Assembly (NCBI RefSeq): GCF_035440685.1
Contig: NZ_DAORMW010000008.1
Source of the DNA: Accumulibacter appositus
Lineage (GTDB): Bacteria > Pseudomonadota > Gammaproteobacteria > Burkholderiales > Rhodocyclaceae
Length of the DNA stretch: 64,000 nt
Strand: one strand, 5' to 3'
Position 1 is the stretch's first letter. Each line of letters starts with the position of its first letter. Below, piece after piece: positions 57,302-64,000 of the stretch. Below the pieces are notes generated by a model, which worked only from the letters and a program-made list of their open reading frames with translations, ran no database searches and was not told the DNA's origin. The position numbers and the translations under genes are program-made.

Positions 57302-58465
57302 TTAGCGAGCCTCTGGCGGCGAGACCGCAAAGCAGAAAATATGGCCGATCACTTCGTCATCACGCAACTGCGGGTGGGCGTGCCAGCGGCAGCATCCGCC
57401 GCTTGCGAGCTCGAATGAGCCGCTGAGGCGCGCTTGCGGAGCAAGGAAATGGGCGAACAGCGCTGCCGTCGTTGCCGCGGGCGTTGTTGTCTGCGCCCCA
57501 ATCCAGCGCAGGATCGCCTCGCCGCCGGTGGCTGAGAGCAGCTCTTCGGGCAGTGACCAGATGTCTTTCAGCCGGCGATTGATGCGTGCCAGCCGGTGCC
57601 CGGCATCGAGGACCAGCAAACCCTCCGCGCTGGCTTCCAGTACCGACGCCATTTCGGCAGTCAGCCTTTCCAGTGACGACTCGATGGTTCTTTCGTGGCG
57701 CAGGTCATGGGCCAGTACGAGGACGTAGGGGTGCTGCCCATCGCCGGCATCGGCGGTCGACTTGCGCACCGGCACCAGGCTGCCGTCGCGACGCTGGTAT
57801 TCGGTTTCAACCGCATGCAGCGACCGGAAAGGGTTGCTTGAAATCTCGTCCCAGTAGCATTGGTCGACTGGCAGAATCTCGATCTCACCGATCGCCTTGC
57901 CGGCCAACTGCGTCGCCTCGCAAGCATCATAGCCGAGCAGGGTGCTCGCTGCGGAGTTGGCGGTGACGAGCACTCGCCGGCGCGCATCGACGAGCAGCAA
58001 GGCGTCCGGAATGGCGTCGATGATGGCTCGGTTCAGCGCCGATACGCGGGCGTTTTCGCTCTTGAGTTCATAGTGTTCGAAGGCGTCGGCAAGCTGTTCG
58101 CGGAGAAGCTCATCATCCCAGGGCTTGGTCAGGAACTTATAGATAGCGCCCCGGTTGATGGCTTCGGTGATCGAGTTCAGCTCGGTGTAACCGGAAAGGA
58201 CGATGCGGATCGTGTCCGGATACATCTCTTTGACCCTGCTCAGGAACTGCGAGCCGGTCATGACCGGCATGCGTTGGTCGGTGACGATTACCCCGACCGG
58301 TTCCCGTTCCAGAATCGCCAGCCCTTCCTCGCCGCTCAAGGCGACATGGATGACATAGCCGTCGCGGCGCAGCATCCGCCGCAGGGAGCGCAAGATACTT
58401 TCCTCATCATCGACCAGCAACAAGTGGCGGACGGGTTTGGACAGCTCGTCGAAACTCAGGTCCAT
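57302..58465 (-). CDS. Response regulator with two PAS domains and no output domain
   Basis: This 387-residue protein has a receiver (about 12-130: LLLVDDEESILRSLRRML, Asp in VIVTDQRMPVMTG, IVLSGYTE, FLTKPWDDEL) of the RpfG group, then a PAS domain (about 145-270, IIDAIPDALLLVDARRRV) and a second PAS-like domain (about 275-385, LEASAEGLLVLDAGHRLARI). No kinase, GGDEF or HD-GYP domain is fused. It might relay phosphorylation state to a partner through PAS contacts. It is convergent with the HD-GYP gene, with 32 nt between the stops. Confidence 0.87.
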   Translation of the reverse strand: MDLSFDELSKPVRHLLLVDDEESILRSLRRMLRRDGYVIHVALSGEEGLAILEREPVGVIVTDQRMPVMTGSQFLSRVKEMYPDTIRIVLSGYTELNSITEAINRGAIYKFLTKPWDDELLREQLADAFEHYELKSENARVSALNRAIIDAIPDALLLVDARRRVLVTANSAASTLLGYDACEATQLAGKAIGEIEILPVDQCYWDEISSNPFRSLHAVETEYQRRDGSLVPVRKSTADAGDGQHPYVLVLAHDLRHERTIESSLERLTAEMASVLEASAEGLLVLDAGHRLARINRRLKDIWSLPEELLSATGGEAILRWIGAQTTTPAATTAALFAHFLAPQARLSGSFELASGGCCRWHAHPQLRDDEVIGHIFCFAVSPPEAR

Positions 58466-58652
58466 TGTGCGCTCGCTATCGATTGTCGGAAACGGCAGAT
58501 TTAACGGTCATGACCGTCCGCTTGCCGCGGCGGCGTGCTCTAGCGGCTCGGCAAGCAGGCAGGTATCGGTCATGCTCTGGGCGTGGTGGTGGCGCGTAGT
58601 GGCAATGGAGTAGGCTCCGATTCTAACGACAAGCGGTCTTTCGATTGGGAAA

Positions 58653-59591
58653 TTATTCGCTGCTCGTCGGAAAAGACGGCGCTGGCCGCGGCCGCCGTTC
58701 GCTGCCAGGTCGCGAGTGCGCATACCCCGCTTCGACCGCCAGCAGCACCTGTTTCCGATCGCCGCCCCAGCGATAGCTGCCGATGTCGCCATTCTCGCGA
58801 ATCACGCGATGGCAGGGAATCAGCACTGCGATACGGTTGCGCGCCAGGGCCGAGCCGACCGCGCGCTGCGCGCGCGGATGGTCGATGCGCTTCGCCAGTT
58901 CGCCGTACGAGATTACCCCGCCAGGCGCAATGGCGAGCAGTGCCTGCCACACCTTGATCTGAAAATTCGTCCCACGGAGCAGGATGTGCAGCGGTTGTCG
59001 ATGGCCGGCCAGTGGGAAAGCGCGTTCGATGCTCGTAGCCAGCGCCGAATCGTCGCGGAGCAGTCGTGCGTGCTGCCAGTCGTCCTGCAGTTGCCGCATG
59101 GCGGCGGCGTCGGCCGCGTCGTCGTAGGTGTTGTCGTCGGCGTTGTCGCGCGAGTTCACGAACTGCAGATGGCAAAGGCCGCGGGCGGTGGTGCCGGCAA
59201 TGACCCGCCCGAAGGGGGTCGGTCCGAAGCCGTAGGTGATTAGCAGGCCTTCGCCCAGGGAGCGCACCTCGCCCGGTGTCGCCGCGTCGCAGGTGATCAT
59301 CAGGTCGTGCAGGCGGCCGGGTCCGGAGAGCCCGGCAGCGTGCGCTGCGGAGAGCACATCGTACTCGCCCCGCAACAGTGATCTGGCGTGTTCGGTCGTC
59401 AGGTATTGCAGAAAGCGCTTCGGCGAAATGCCGGCCCAGACGCTGAACAGGCGCTGCAGATGGAAATGGCTCATGCCGACATGCGCGGCGACTTCCTGCA
59501 GGCTGGGCTGACCGGGGCCGCGCTGTTTGATGAAGCGAATTGCCCGGGCGATCGTTTCATAAGCGCGGCAGCGGACAGCGAGATCGTTCAT
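58653..59591 (-). CDS. Ada-like protein: AraC-type HTH plus O6-alkylguanine-DNA methyltransferase
   Basis: This 312-residue protein has two AraC-type helix-turn-helix motifs (about 15-100: SLQEVAAHVGMSHFHLQRLF) and a C-terminal methylguanine-DNA methyltransferase domain (about 205-290) with the acceptor C260 in VLIPCHRVIRENGDIGSYRW. The N-terminal zinc-binding methylphosphotriester domain of Ada, which contains the regulatory Cys, is missing. It could repair alkylated DNA, but methylation-triggered activation would need another sensor. The ATG at 59591 overlaps the eamA stop (ATGA, 59588-59591), so the genes are coupled. Confidence 0.9.
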   Translation of the reverse strand: MNDLAVRCRAYETIARAIRFIKQRGPGQPSLQEVAAHVGMSHFHLQRLFSVWAGISPKRFLQYLTTEHARSLLRGEYDVLSAAHAAGLSGPGRLHDLMITCDAATPGEVRSLGEGLLITYGFGPTPFGRVIAGTTARGLCHLQFVNSRDNADDNTYDDAADAAAMRQLQDDWQHARLLRDDSALATSIERAFPLAGHRQPLHILLRGTNFQIKVWQALLAIAPGGVISYGELAKRIDHPRAQRAVGSALARNRIAVLIPCHRVIRENGDIGSYRWGGDRKQVLLAVEAGYAHSRPGSERRPRPAPSFPTSSE

Positions 59592-60466
59592 GCGGTTCGC
59601 GCGCGCAGTCGGAGCAGGCCGGCAGTCAGCGCGATGCCGGTCAGGATCAGTGCGCCGCCAAGCAGGGTGTGCCAGCCAACGGCCTCTCCGAGGAATAGGG
59701 CCCCCCAGAGGACGCCGAAGACCGGGATCAGAAAAGTCACCGAAAGCGCGCGCGTCGGGCCGACGTCGTCGATCAGGCGAAAGTAGAGCAGGTAGGCGCC
59801 GCCGGTGCAGACGATCGCCAGCAGCGAAGCTGCGGTCCAGTCGCCGACATCGGGCGTAGACCGGACCGGGGCCAGAAGGAACAGCGGCAGCAGTACCAGG
59901 GTGGCCATCCACATGCTGCCGTGCGCATTGCCGAAGGGCGTTGCCACGCCGGGGTGGGCCTTGGTGTAGATGCTCGCCAGGCTGTAGGAGAGCGGCGCGA
60001 GCAGCCCGGCGGCGACCGCTGGCCACTCGGCACTACCGGCCAGCGCGAGGTTCTGGCCAACGAGGACGCTGACCCCGGCCAGGCCGCAGCCCAGACCGAG
60101 GGCGACGGCGCCGGTCAGCGGAACGCTCAGCCAGAGCGTCCCGATCGCCGCTCCGAAGAGCGGCGAGGTGGCGTTGAGAATGGCCAGCAGCGACGCCGGG
60201 AGCGATTGCGCCGCGTAGGCGAAAAGAAGGAAGGGGAGCGCCGAGTTGAGGACGCCAATGCTCAGGAAGTACTTCCACTTGCGACCCATTTCCAGGGATT
60301 GCTTGAGGACGCGGGCGACCAGCCAGAGAAATACCGCGGCAATGCCGACGCGAAAGGTGATCAGCGCGACGGGTCCGAAGGCGGGGACGCTGACGCGCAT
60401 GAACAGAAAAGAGGCGCCCCAGATCGCAGCGAGCAGGAACAGTCGGGTGATGCTGGCAGCAGTCAT
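59588..60466 (-). CDS. EamA/DMT family membrane exporter
   Basis: This 292-residue protein has ten membrane helices in two EamA repeats, with FLLAAIWGASFLFMRVSVPA at the N-terminus and GAYLLYFRLIDDVGPTRALSVTFLIPVFGVLWGALFLGE in the second half. Members of this drug/metabolite transporter group export metabolites such as amino acids or their analogues; the substrate is unknown. The ATG at 60466 fits the first helix; longer upstream reading is not credible. Confidence 0.9.
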   Translation of the reverse strand: MTAASITRLFLLAAIWGASFLFMRVSVPAFGPVALITFRVGIAAVFLWLVARVLKQSLEMGRKWKYFLSIGVLNSALPFLLFAYAAQSLPASLLAILNATSPLFGAAIGTLWLSVPLTGAVALGLGCGLAGVSVLVGQNLALAGSAEWPAVAAGLLAPLSYSLASIYTKAHPGVATPFGNAHGSMWMATLVLLPLFLLAPVRSTPDVGDWTAASLLAIVCTGGAYLLYFRLIDDVGPTRALSVTFLIPVFGVLWGALFLGEAVGWHTLLGGALILTGIALTAGLLRLRARTA

Positions 60467-60903
60467 GACAGCCTTTCGTATGGGGGGTGATAGGCTGCGA
60501 TTGTCGTCTCGGCAGCGCTCCCCGACCACCCGATTCTTGCGCCTTCCGGCGACACTGCGTGGCCGTGACCGTGACCGTGGCTCAGGCGCCTGTCGTCGAC
60601 GCTGGCTGAAAGGACCGGCGGCAGCGGGCTCGGGCGCGCGTACCGGGCAGGCGCGCGGCCTACCTGCCGCCCCTGCTCCCTCCCTTGTCCCAGGCATAGC
60701 GGACCGTTCGCTGCCAGCGTGTGTCCGCCTGGCGCAGTGCGTTCCCGGGCGGCGAGGGTGGCTGCCGCGCGGGCGTTTTCGGGGTGGACGTCGGCAGCGG
60801 TTTGCCGGGACGTGCAGGCTTGTCGGTCATCGGGCTGGCTTCGGATCAGCGTGCTGAGCGCTATGGTAGACTTTGCGCCCATTCTAACGCTCAAGAGAAA
60901 GCC
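60467..60903. other. Intergenic region between eamA and aroC
   Basis: About 437 bases between divergent genes. Open frames on both strands are Arg/Pro/Ala-rich shadows without a family match. A triple GTGACC-like microrepeat lies near 60562-60578. An AG-rich Shine-Dalgarno (AAGAGAAAG) stands directly before the aroC ATG, and a TATGGT/TAGACT-type -10 may lie about 40 nt upstream. Nothing else is recognised. Confidence 0.5.
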
Positions 60904-62019
60904 ATGTCCGGCAACACGATTGGCACGCTGTTCACCGTGACTTCGTTCGGTGAGTCACACGGTCCGGCGATCGGCTGCGTCGTTGATGGCTGCCCGCCCG
61001 GGCTGGCGATTTCGGAAGCCGACATTCAGTGCCAGCTCGACCGCCGTCGGCCAGGAACCTCGCGGCATGTGACGCAGCGGCGCGAGCCGGATCAGGTCGA
61101 GATCCTCTCCGGCGTTTTCGAGGGCCGCACGACGGGAACGCCGATTGGCCTGCTGATCCGCAATCAGGATCAGCGCAGCAAGGACTACGGCAATATTGCC
61201 GAGACCTTCCGCCCGGGGCACGCCGACTACGTCTACACGCAGAAGTACGGTTTTCGCGATCATCGCGGTGGCGGTCGCTCGTCGGCACGCGAGACGGCGG
61301 TGCGTGTCGCCGCCGGGGCGATTGCCCGCAAGTGGCTGGGCGAGCGCTACGGGGTCAGCATCAGCGGCTGGATGAGCCAGCTCGGGCCGCTCGAGATTCC
61401 CTTCCTGGATGCCGCGGCGATCGCCGGCAATCCGTTCTTCGCGCCGAACGCGACGATCGTTGCCGAGCTCGAGGAGTACATGGATCGACTGCGCAAGGCG
61501 GGCGATTCGGTGGGCGCGAAGATCACCGTCGCTGCCCATGGCGTACCGCCCGGCTGGGGCGAACCGGTCTACGACCGGCTGGATGCCGAGATCGCCTACG
61601 CGATGATGAGCATCAACGCGGTCAAGGGCGTCGAGATCGGCGCCGGTTTTGCCAGCGTTGCCCAGCGCGGCAGCGAGCATGGCGACGAAATGACGCCGCA
61701 GGGCTTCCTCAGCAACCACGCCGGCGGGGTGCTCGGCGGCATTTCCACGGGCCAGGACATCGTCGTCAGTCTGGCGATCAAGCCGACGTCGAGCATTCGC
61801 CTGCCACGCCGTTCCGTAGACCGCGCGGGCAACGCGGCAAGCGTCGAAACGCATGGCCGGCACGACCCCTGCGTCGGCATTCGAGCGACTCCGATCGCCG
61901 AAGCGATGCTCGCGCTGGTGTTGATCGACCATGCCTTGCGCCATCGCGCCCAGTGTGGCGACGTGCGTTGCAGCACGCCTCGTATTCCCGGCGCGGCAAG
62001 CGATGGCGGGGCCGCGTGA
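60904..62019 (+). CDS. aroC: Chorismate synthase
   Basis: This 371-residue FMN-dependent enzyme converts 5-enolpyruvylshikimate 3-phosphate to chorismate, the last step of the shikimate pathway. All three family signatures are visible: FTVTSFGESHGPAIGCVVDG near the N-terminus, DHRGGGRSSARETAVRVAAG, and the C-terminal RHDPCVGIRATPIAEAMLALV. The ATG at 60904 gives the typical N-terminus SGNTIGTLF; a longer in-frame reading from 60721 is not part of the family. It appears to be a single-gene unit with divergent eamA upstream. Confidence 0.97.
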   Translation: MSGNTIGTLFTVTSFGESHGPAIGCVVDGCPPGLAISEADIQCQLDRRRPGTSRHVTQRREPDQVEILSGVFEGRTTGTPIGLLIRNQDQRSKDYGNIAETFRPGHADYVYTQKYGFRDHRGGGRSSARETAVRVAAGAIARKWLGERYGVSISGWMSQLGPLEIPFLDAAAIAGNPFFAPNATIVAELEEYMDRLRKAGDSVGAKITVAAHGVPPGWGEPVYDRLDAEIAYAMMSINAVKGVEIGAGFASVAQRGSEHGDEMTPQGFLSNHAGGVLGGISTGQDIVVSLAIKPTSSIRLPRRSVDRAGNAASVETHGRHDPCVGIRATPIAEAMLALVLIDHALRHRAQCGDVRCSTPRIPGAASDGGAA

Positions 62020-62039
62020 CGCTTGCCGGTGGCTCTGGT

Positions 62040-62045
62040 TATAAT
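62040..62045 (+). promoter_or_regulatory. Promoter candidate for the DUF465 gene
   Basis: TATAAT at 62040-62045 has GTGACG (62016-62021) 18 bp upstream, matching 4 of 6 bases of the -35 consensus. The start codon of the DUF465 gene follows at 62099. Confidence 0.45.
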
Positions 62046-62098
62046 CGCTTGGTCTGGTCGCGCATCGGGCCGACCGGGATCAGCGAGAGGCTAGGATC

Positions 62099-62350
62099 AT
62101 GCACATCGAGCATCACGACCTGTACCATGATTTCCCCGAGTATCTGGATTCGATTCACGCCCTGAAAGCCGCGAGCCAGCCGTTCGGCGAGATGTATGAC
62201 GAATACCATCAACTGACGCGCGAGGTCGAGCGTCTCGAAGAGGAAGACCTGCCGGTCGACGACTTCACCATCGAAACGATGAAGAAACAGCGCCTGCTGC
62301 TCAAGGACCAGATGTACCGGATGCTGGTCGCTTACAAGAACAGCGATTGA
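62099..62350 (+). CDS. DUF465 (YdcH family) protein
   Basis: This 83-residue acidic helical protein matches the YdcH/DUF465 group: HHDLYHDFPEYLDSIHALK at the N-terminus, FGEMYDEYHQLTREVERLE in the middle and ETMKKQRLLLKDQMYRML at the end. It should form an antiparallel helical hairpin. The family has no well-established function. AGG/GGATC precedes the ATG. A strong hairpin follows at 62361-62392. Confidence 0.87.
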   Translation: MHIEHHDLYHDFPEYLDSIHALKAASQPFGEMYDEYHQLTREVERLEEEDLPVDDFTIETMKKQRLLLKDQMYRMLVAYKNSD

Positions 62351-62360
62351 ACGGCTGAGC

Positions 62361-62392
62361 GGCTCGGCAAGCGCGCAACCGCTTGCCGAGCC
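62361..62392 (+). terminator. 13-bp perfect hairpin after the DUF465 gene
   Basis: GGCTCGGCAAGCG (62361-62373) and CGCTTGCCGAGCC (62380-62392) form a perfect 13-bp stem with a 6-nt loop, 10 nt after the stop codon. There is no T-run, so it may act as a pause, an RNA-end protector or a Rho-assisted terminator. Confidence 0.5.
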
Positions 62393-62435
62393 GGCGGCCG
62401 CCGGCCGCCCTTGCGCCATCCGGTAGAATTGCCGG

Positions 62436-63644
62436 ATGCAAGCTCTGCCCTACTGGCGTCTTTCCGGCTACTACTTCTTCTATTTCGCCTTCATCGGCGC
62501 TTTCTCTCCGTATTTCGGGCTTTACCTTCAGTCGCTGTCGTTTTCCGCTTGGGACATCGGTTTGCTGATGTCCCAGATGCAGCTGATGCGCCTGTTCGCG
62601 CCCTATCTGTGGGGCGCCCTGGCCGATCGTATGGGGCAACGGGTGGGCATCGTGCGCCTCGCCGGCGTCGTCAGCCTGATCGGTTTCGCGAGTTTTTTTG
62701 TCGTGCGCAGCTTCGAGGCGATGCTGCTGGCGATGGCCTTGCTGGCTTTTTTCTGGAGCGCCGCACTGCCGCTGGTCGAGACGCTGACCTTCGATCATCT
62801 GCGCGAGCAGCCGGCGCGTTACAGTCGCATCCGGCTGTGGGGTTCGATCGGGTTCATCGTCGCGGTGATGGGCACCGGCGCCCTGCTCGACCGGCTGCCG
62901 CTGTCGGCGCTGTTGTGGGTGATCGCGGCGACACTGGCCGGGATTCTGATTTATGCGTTGGCGGTTCCCGAGGCGCCGTCGCACGGGGCGAGCGATGCGC
63001 AGCGGCCGGTTGCTGAAATCCTTCGCCAGCGGCGCGTCATGGCGCTCTTTGCCGCCTGTGTCGCCATGTCGGCGGCGCACGGCGCACTCTACGTCTTCTA
63101 CTCGATTCACCTCGCCGAGCATCACTACAGTACCTTCCTTGTCGGCTGCCTGTGGTCGCTCGGTGTTGTTGCCGAGATCGTGGTCTTCTTCTTCATGGTC
63201 GGCTTGCTGCGTCGCTTTGGACTACGGACCATCCTGCTGCTCAGTTTTGCGGCCGCGATCGCGCGCTTTCTGATGATTGGCTGGGGCGTCGATAATCTGC
63301 CGCTGATCGTCGTCGCGCAGCTGCTGCATGGCCTGACTTTCGGTGCTTACCATGCAGCGGCGATCGCCGCCGTCAATCGCTGGTTTCCGGGTCGCTGTCA
63401 GGCGCGTGGCCAGGCCTTGTATTCAAGCCTGTCATTTGGCGCTGGAGGCCTGCTTGGCAGTCTGCTCAGCGGTTGGAGCTGGGACGCCTGGGGTGCGGCG
63501 TCCACTTACACCATGAGCTCGGCGTTTGCGCTGCTCGGTCTGTTCTTCGTCGCCGTCGGTATAAAGCGCAGCGATTTCGACAATCCTGGCGGCGGCCAGC
63601 CGGCGCCGCTTGCGGCGCTGATACATGTTTCTGGAGGTAAATGA
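62436..63644 (+). CDS. MFS permease (HcaT/nucleoside-symporter-like)
   Basis: This 402-residue membrane protein has twelve hydrophobic helices and belongs to the MFS_1-like/LacY-related group that includes the phenylpropionate permease HcaT. Visible features are YWRLSGYYFFYFAFIGAFSP, the loop 2-3 motif LWGALADRMGQRVG, the YSRIRLWGSIGFI segment in the first half and LRRFGLRTILLLS in the second half. The substrate is unknown. Its stop overlaps the next start by 4 nt (ATGA, 63641-63644). Confidence 0.88.
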   Translation: MQALPYWRLSGYYFFYFAFIGAFSPYFGLYLQSLSFSAWDIGLLMSQMQLMRLFAPYLWGALADRMGQRVGIVRLAGVVSLIGFASFFVVRSFEAMLLAMALLAFFWSAALPLVETLTFDHLREQPARYSRIRLWGSIGFIVAVMGTGALLDRLPLSALLWVIAATLAGILIYALAVPEAPSHGASDAQRPVAEILRQRRVMALFAACVAMSAAHGALYVFYSIHLAEHHYSTFLVGCLWSLGVVAEIVVFFFMVGLLRRFGLRTILLLSFAAAIARFLMIGWGVDNLPLIVVAQLLHGLTFGAYHAAAIAAVNRWFPGRCQARGQALYSSLSFGAGGLLGSLLSGWSWDAWGAASTYTMSSAFALLGLFFVAVGIKRSDFDNPGGGQPAPLAALIHVSGGK

Positions 63645-64000
63645 TGGGTATAGGTTCTTGGTCTTCCTGCTGGCTGCTGTTGCTCGCTGGCCTTATCGCC
63701 ACCGGCTGCGCGACGACCCGGACGACCAGTGCGGGCCGGGTCGGTGTCGACCGTGAGCAGACGATGCTGGTTTCGTCGGCCGAAGTCGATCGCTCGGCCG
63801 CCAAGGCCTACCAGGAGGCAATGCAGGCGGCGCAGAGCAAGAAGCTGCTCAATCGCGATGCGCAGCAGACCGAACGGGTGCGGGCGATCGCCAAGCGGCT
63901 GATCCCGGTGACCGCGGCGTTTCGCGCCGATGCGCCGGGCTGGAAATGGGAAGTCAATGTCGTCAGCTCCAAGGAGCTCAACGCCTGGTGCATGCCCGGC
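63641..64000 (+). CDS. M48-type metallopeptidase-like lipoprotein, 3' truncated
   Basis: The first 120 codons of a gene that runs past the window end. A lipoprotein signal is evident (WLLLLAGLIATGCATTRTTS, lipobox ATGC). The following DREQTMLVSSAEVDRSAAKAYQEAM and ERVRAIAKRLIPVTAAFRAD segments and WEVNVVSSKELNAWCMPG are typical of the region before the HExxH motif in M48 lipoproteins such as LoiP and BepA-like proteases. The catalytic motif lies outside the window. GGAGG precedes both ATGs at 63641 and 63644; spacing favours 63644, the overlap 63641. Confidence 0.82.
   Translation, partial: MMGIGSWSSCWLLLLAGLIATGCATTRTTSAGRVGVDREQTMLVSSAEVDRSAAKAYQEAMQAAQSKKLLNRDAQQTERVRAIAKRLIPVTAAFRADAPGWKWEVNVVSSKELNAWCMPG

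Noticed and set aside
60463..60894. 143-codon minus-strand frame between eamA and aroC
   Set aside because: No ribosome-binding site or family match, low-complexity HGHGHGH and Arg/Pro content; kept as non-coding intergenic.

Overview
The window looks like a chromosomal segment of a GC-rich betaproteobacterium. The gene order thrS-infC-rpmI-rplT-pheS-pheT-ihfA-merR followed by tRNA-Pro, the surE-pcm-nlpD-rpoS cluster, an Frd-type fumarate reductase and a dense set of hybrid signalling proteins would fit a Rhodocyclaceae/Accumulibacter-like lineage. That assignment is inference from gene content, not a database result. The first gene (frdC) and the last gene (an M48-type lipoprotein) are cut by the window ends.

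Layout. 1-0.7 kb: end of the frd operon with its terminator. 0.8-8.2 kb: a minus-strand flagellar late-gene block (fliC, flaG, fliD, fliS, fliT, fliK, an FlhB C-terminal-domain homologue and the c-di-GMP brake ycgR). 8.2-9.86 kb: an accessory island with a PIN/ribbon-helix-helix toxin-antitoxin pair, G/C-rich hairpin repeats, a 207-bp MITE-like element and a candidate structured RNA ending in an intrinsic terminator. 9.86-13.1 kb: surE-pcm-nlpD-rpoS, overlapping at its 3' end with convergent mltB. 13.1-18.1 kb: a minus-strand moxR-DUF58-tgpA-mltB operon. 18.2-22 kb: a deacetylase-family gene, then dapA-bamC-MBL hydrolase. 22-23.6 kb: three small hypothetical genes. 23.6-31.2 kb: late cobalamin biosynthesis and salvage (cobT, cobU, cobQ, cbiB/cobD, cobC, btuF and a btuF-like gene without a signal peptide) with a uspA gene inserted. 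31.2-34.8 kb: an ArnT-type glycosyltransferase, an alpha/beta hydrolase and a Ca2+/Na+ exchanger. 35.0-36.25 kb: a solitary CARF-PD-(D/E)XK protein resembling the CRISPR ancillary nucleases Card1/Can2, with no cas gene or array in view. 36.4-43.9 kb: the translation operon and tRNA-Pro. 44-58.5 kb: a signalling block of four soluble or membrane histidine kinases, CheY- and CheC-like proteins, three receiver proteins and two HD-GYP proteins. 58.6-64 kb: an Ada-like methyltransferase, an EamA exporter, aroC, a DUF465 protein, an MFS permease and the truncated M48 lipoprotein gene.

How the genes work together. Genes are packed with many 4-nt start/stop overlaps (ATGA, TTGA), indicating translationally coupled operons. 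The flagellar block and the signalling block are linked in theme by c-di-GMP: YcgR binds it and the HD-GYP proteins would degrade it. Most likely to repay attention are the orphan CARF nuclease, the structured RNA ahead of surE, the PIN toxin lacking its first catalytic aspartate beside MITE-like repeats, the hemerythrin-kinase fusion with paralogous transmitters, the leaderless BtuF-like protein, and the AUC start codon of infC.
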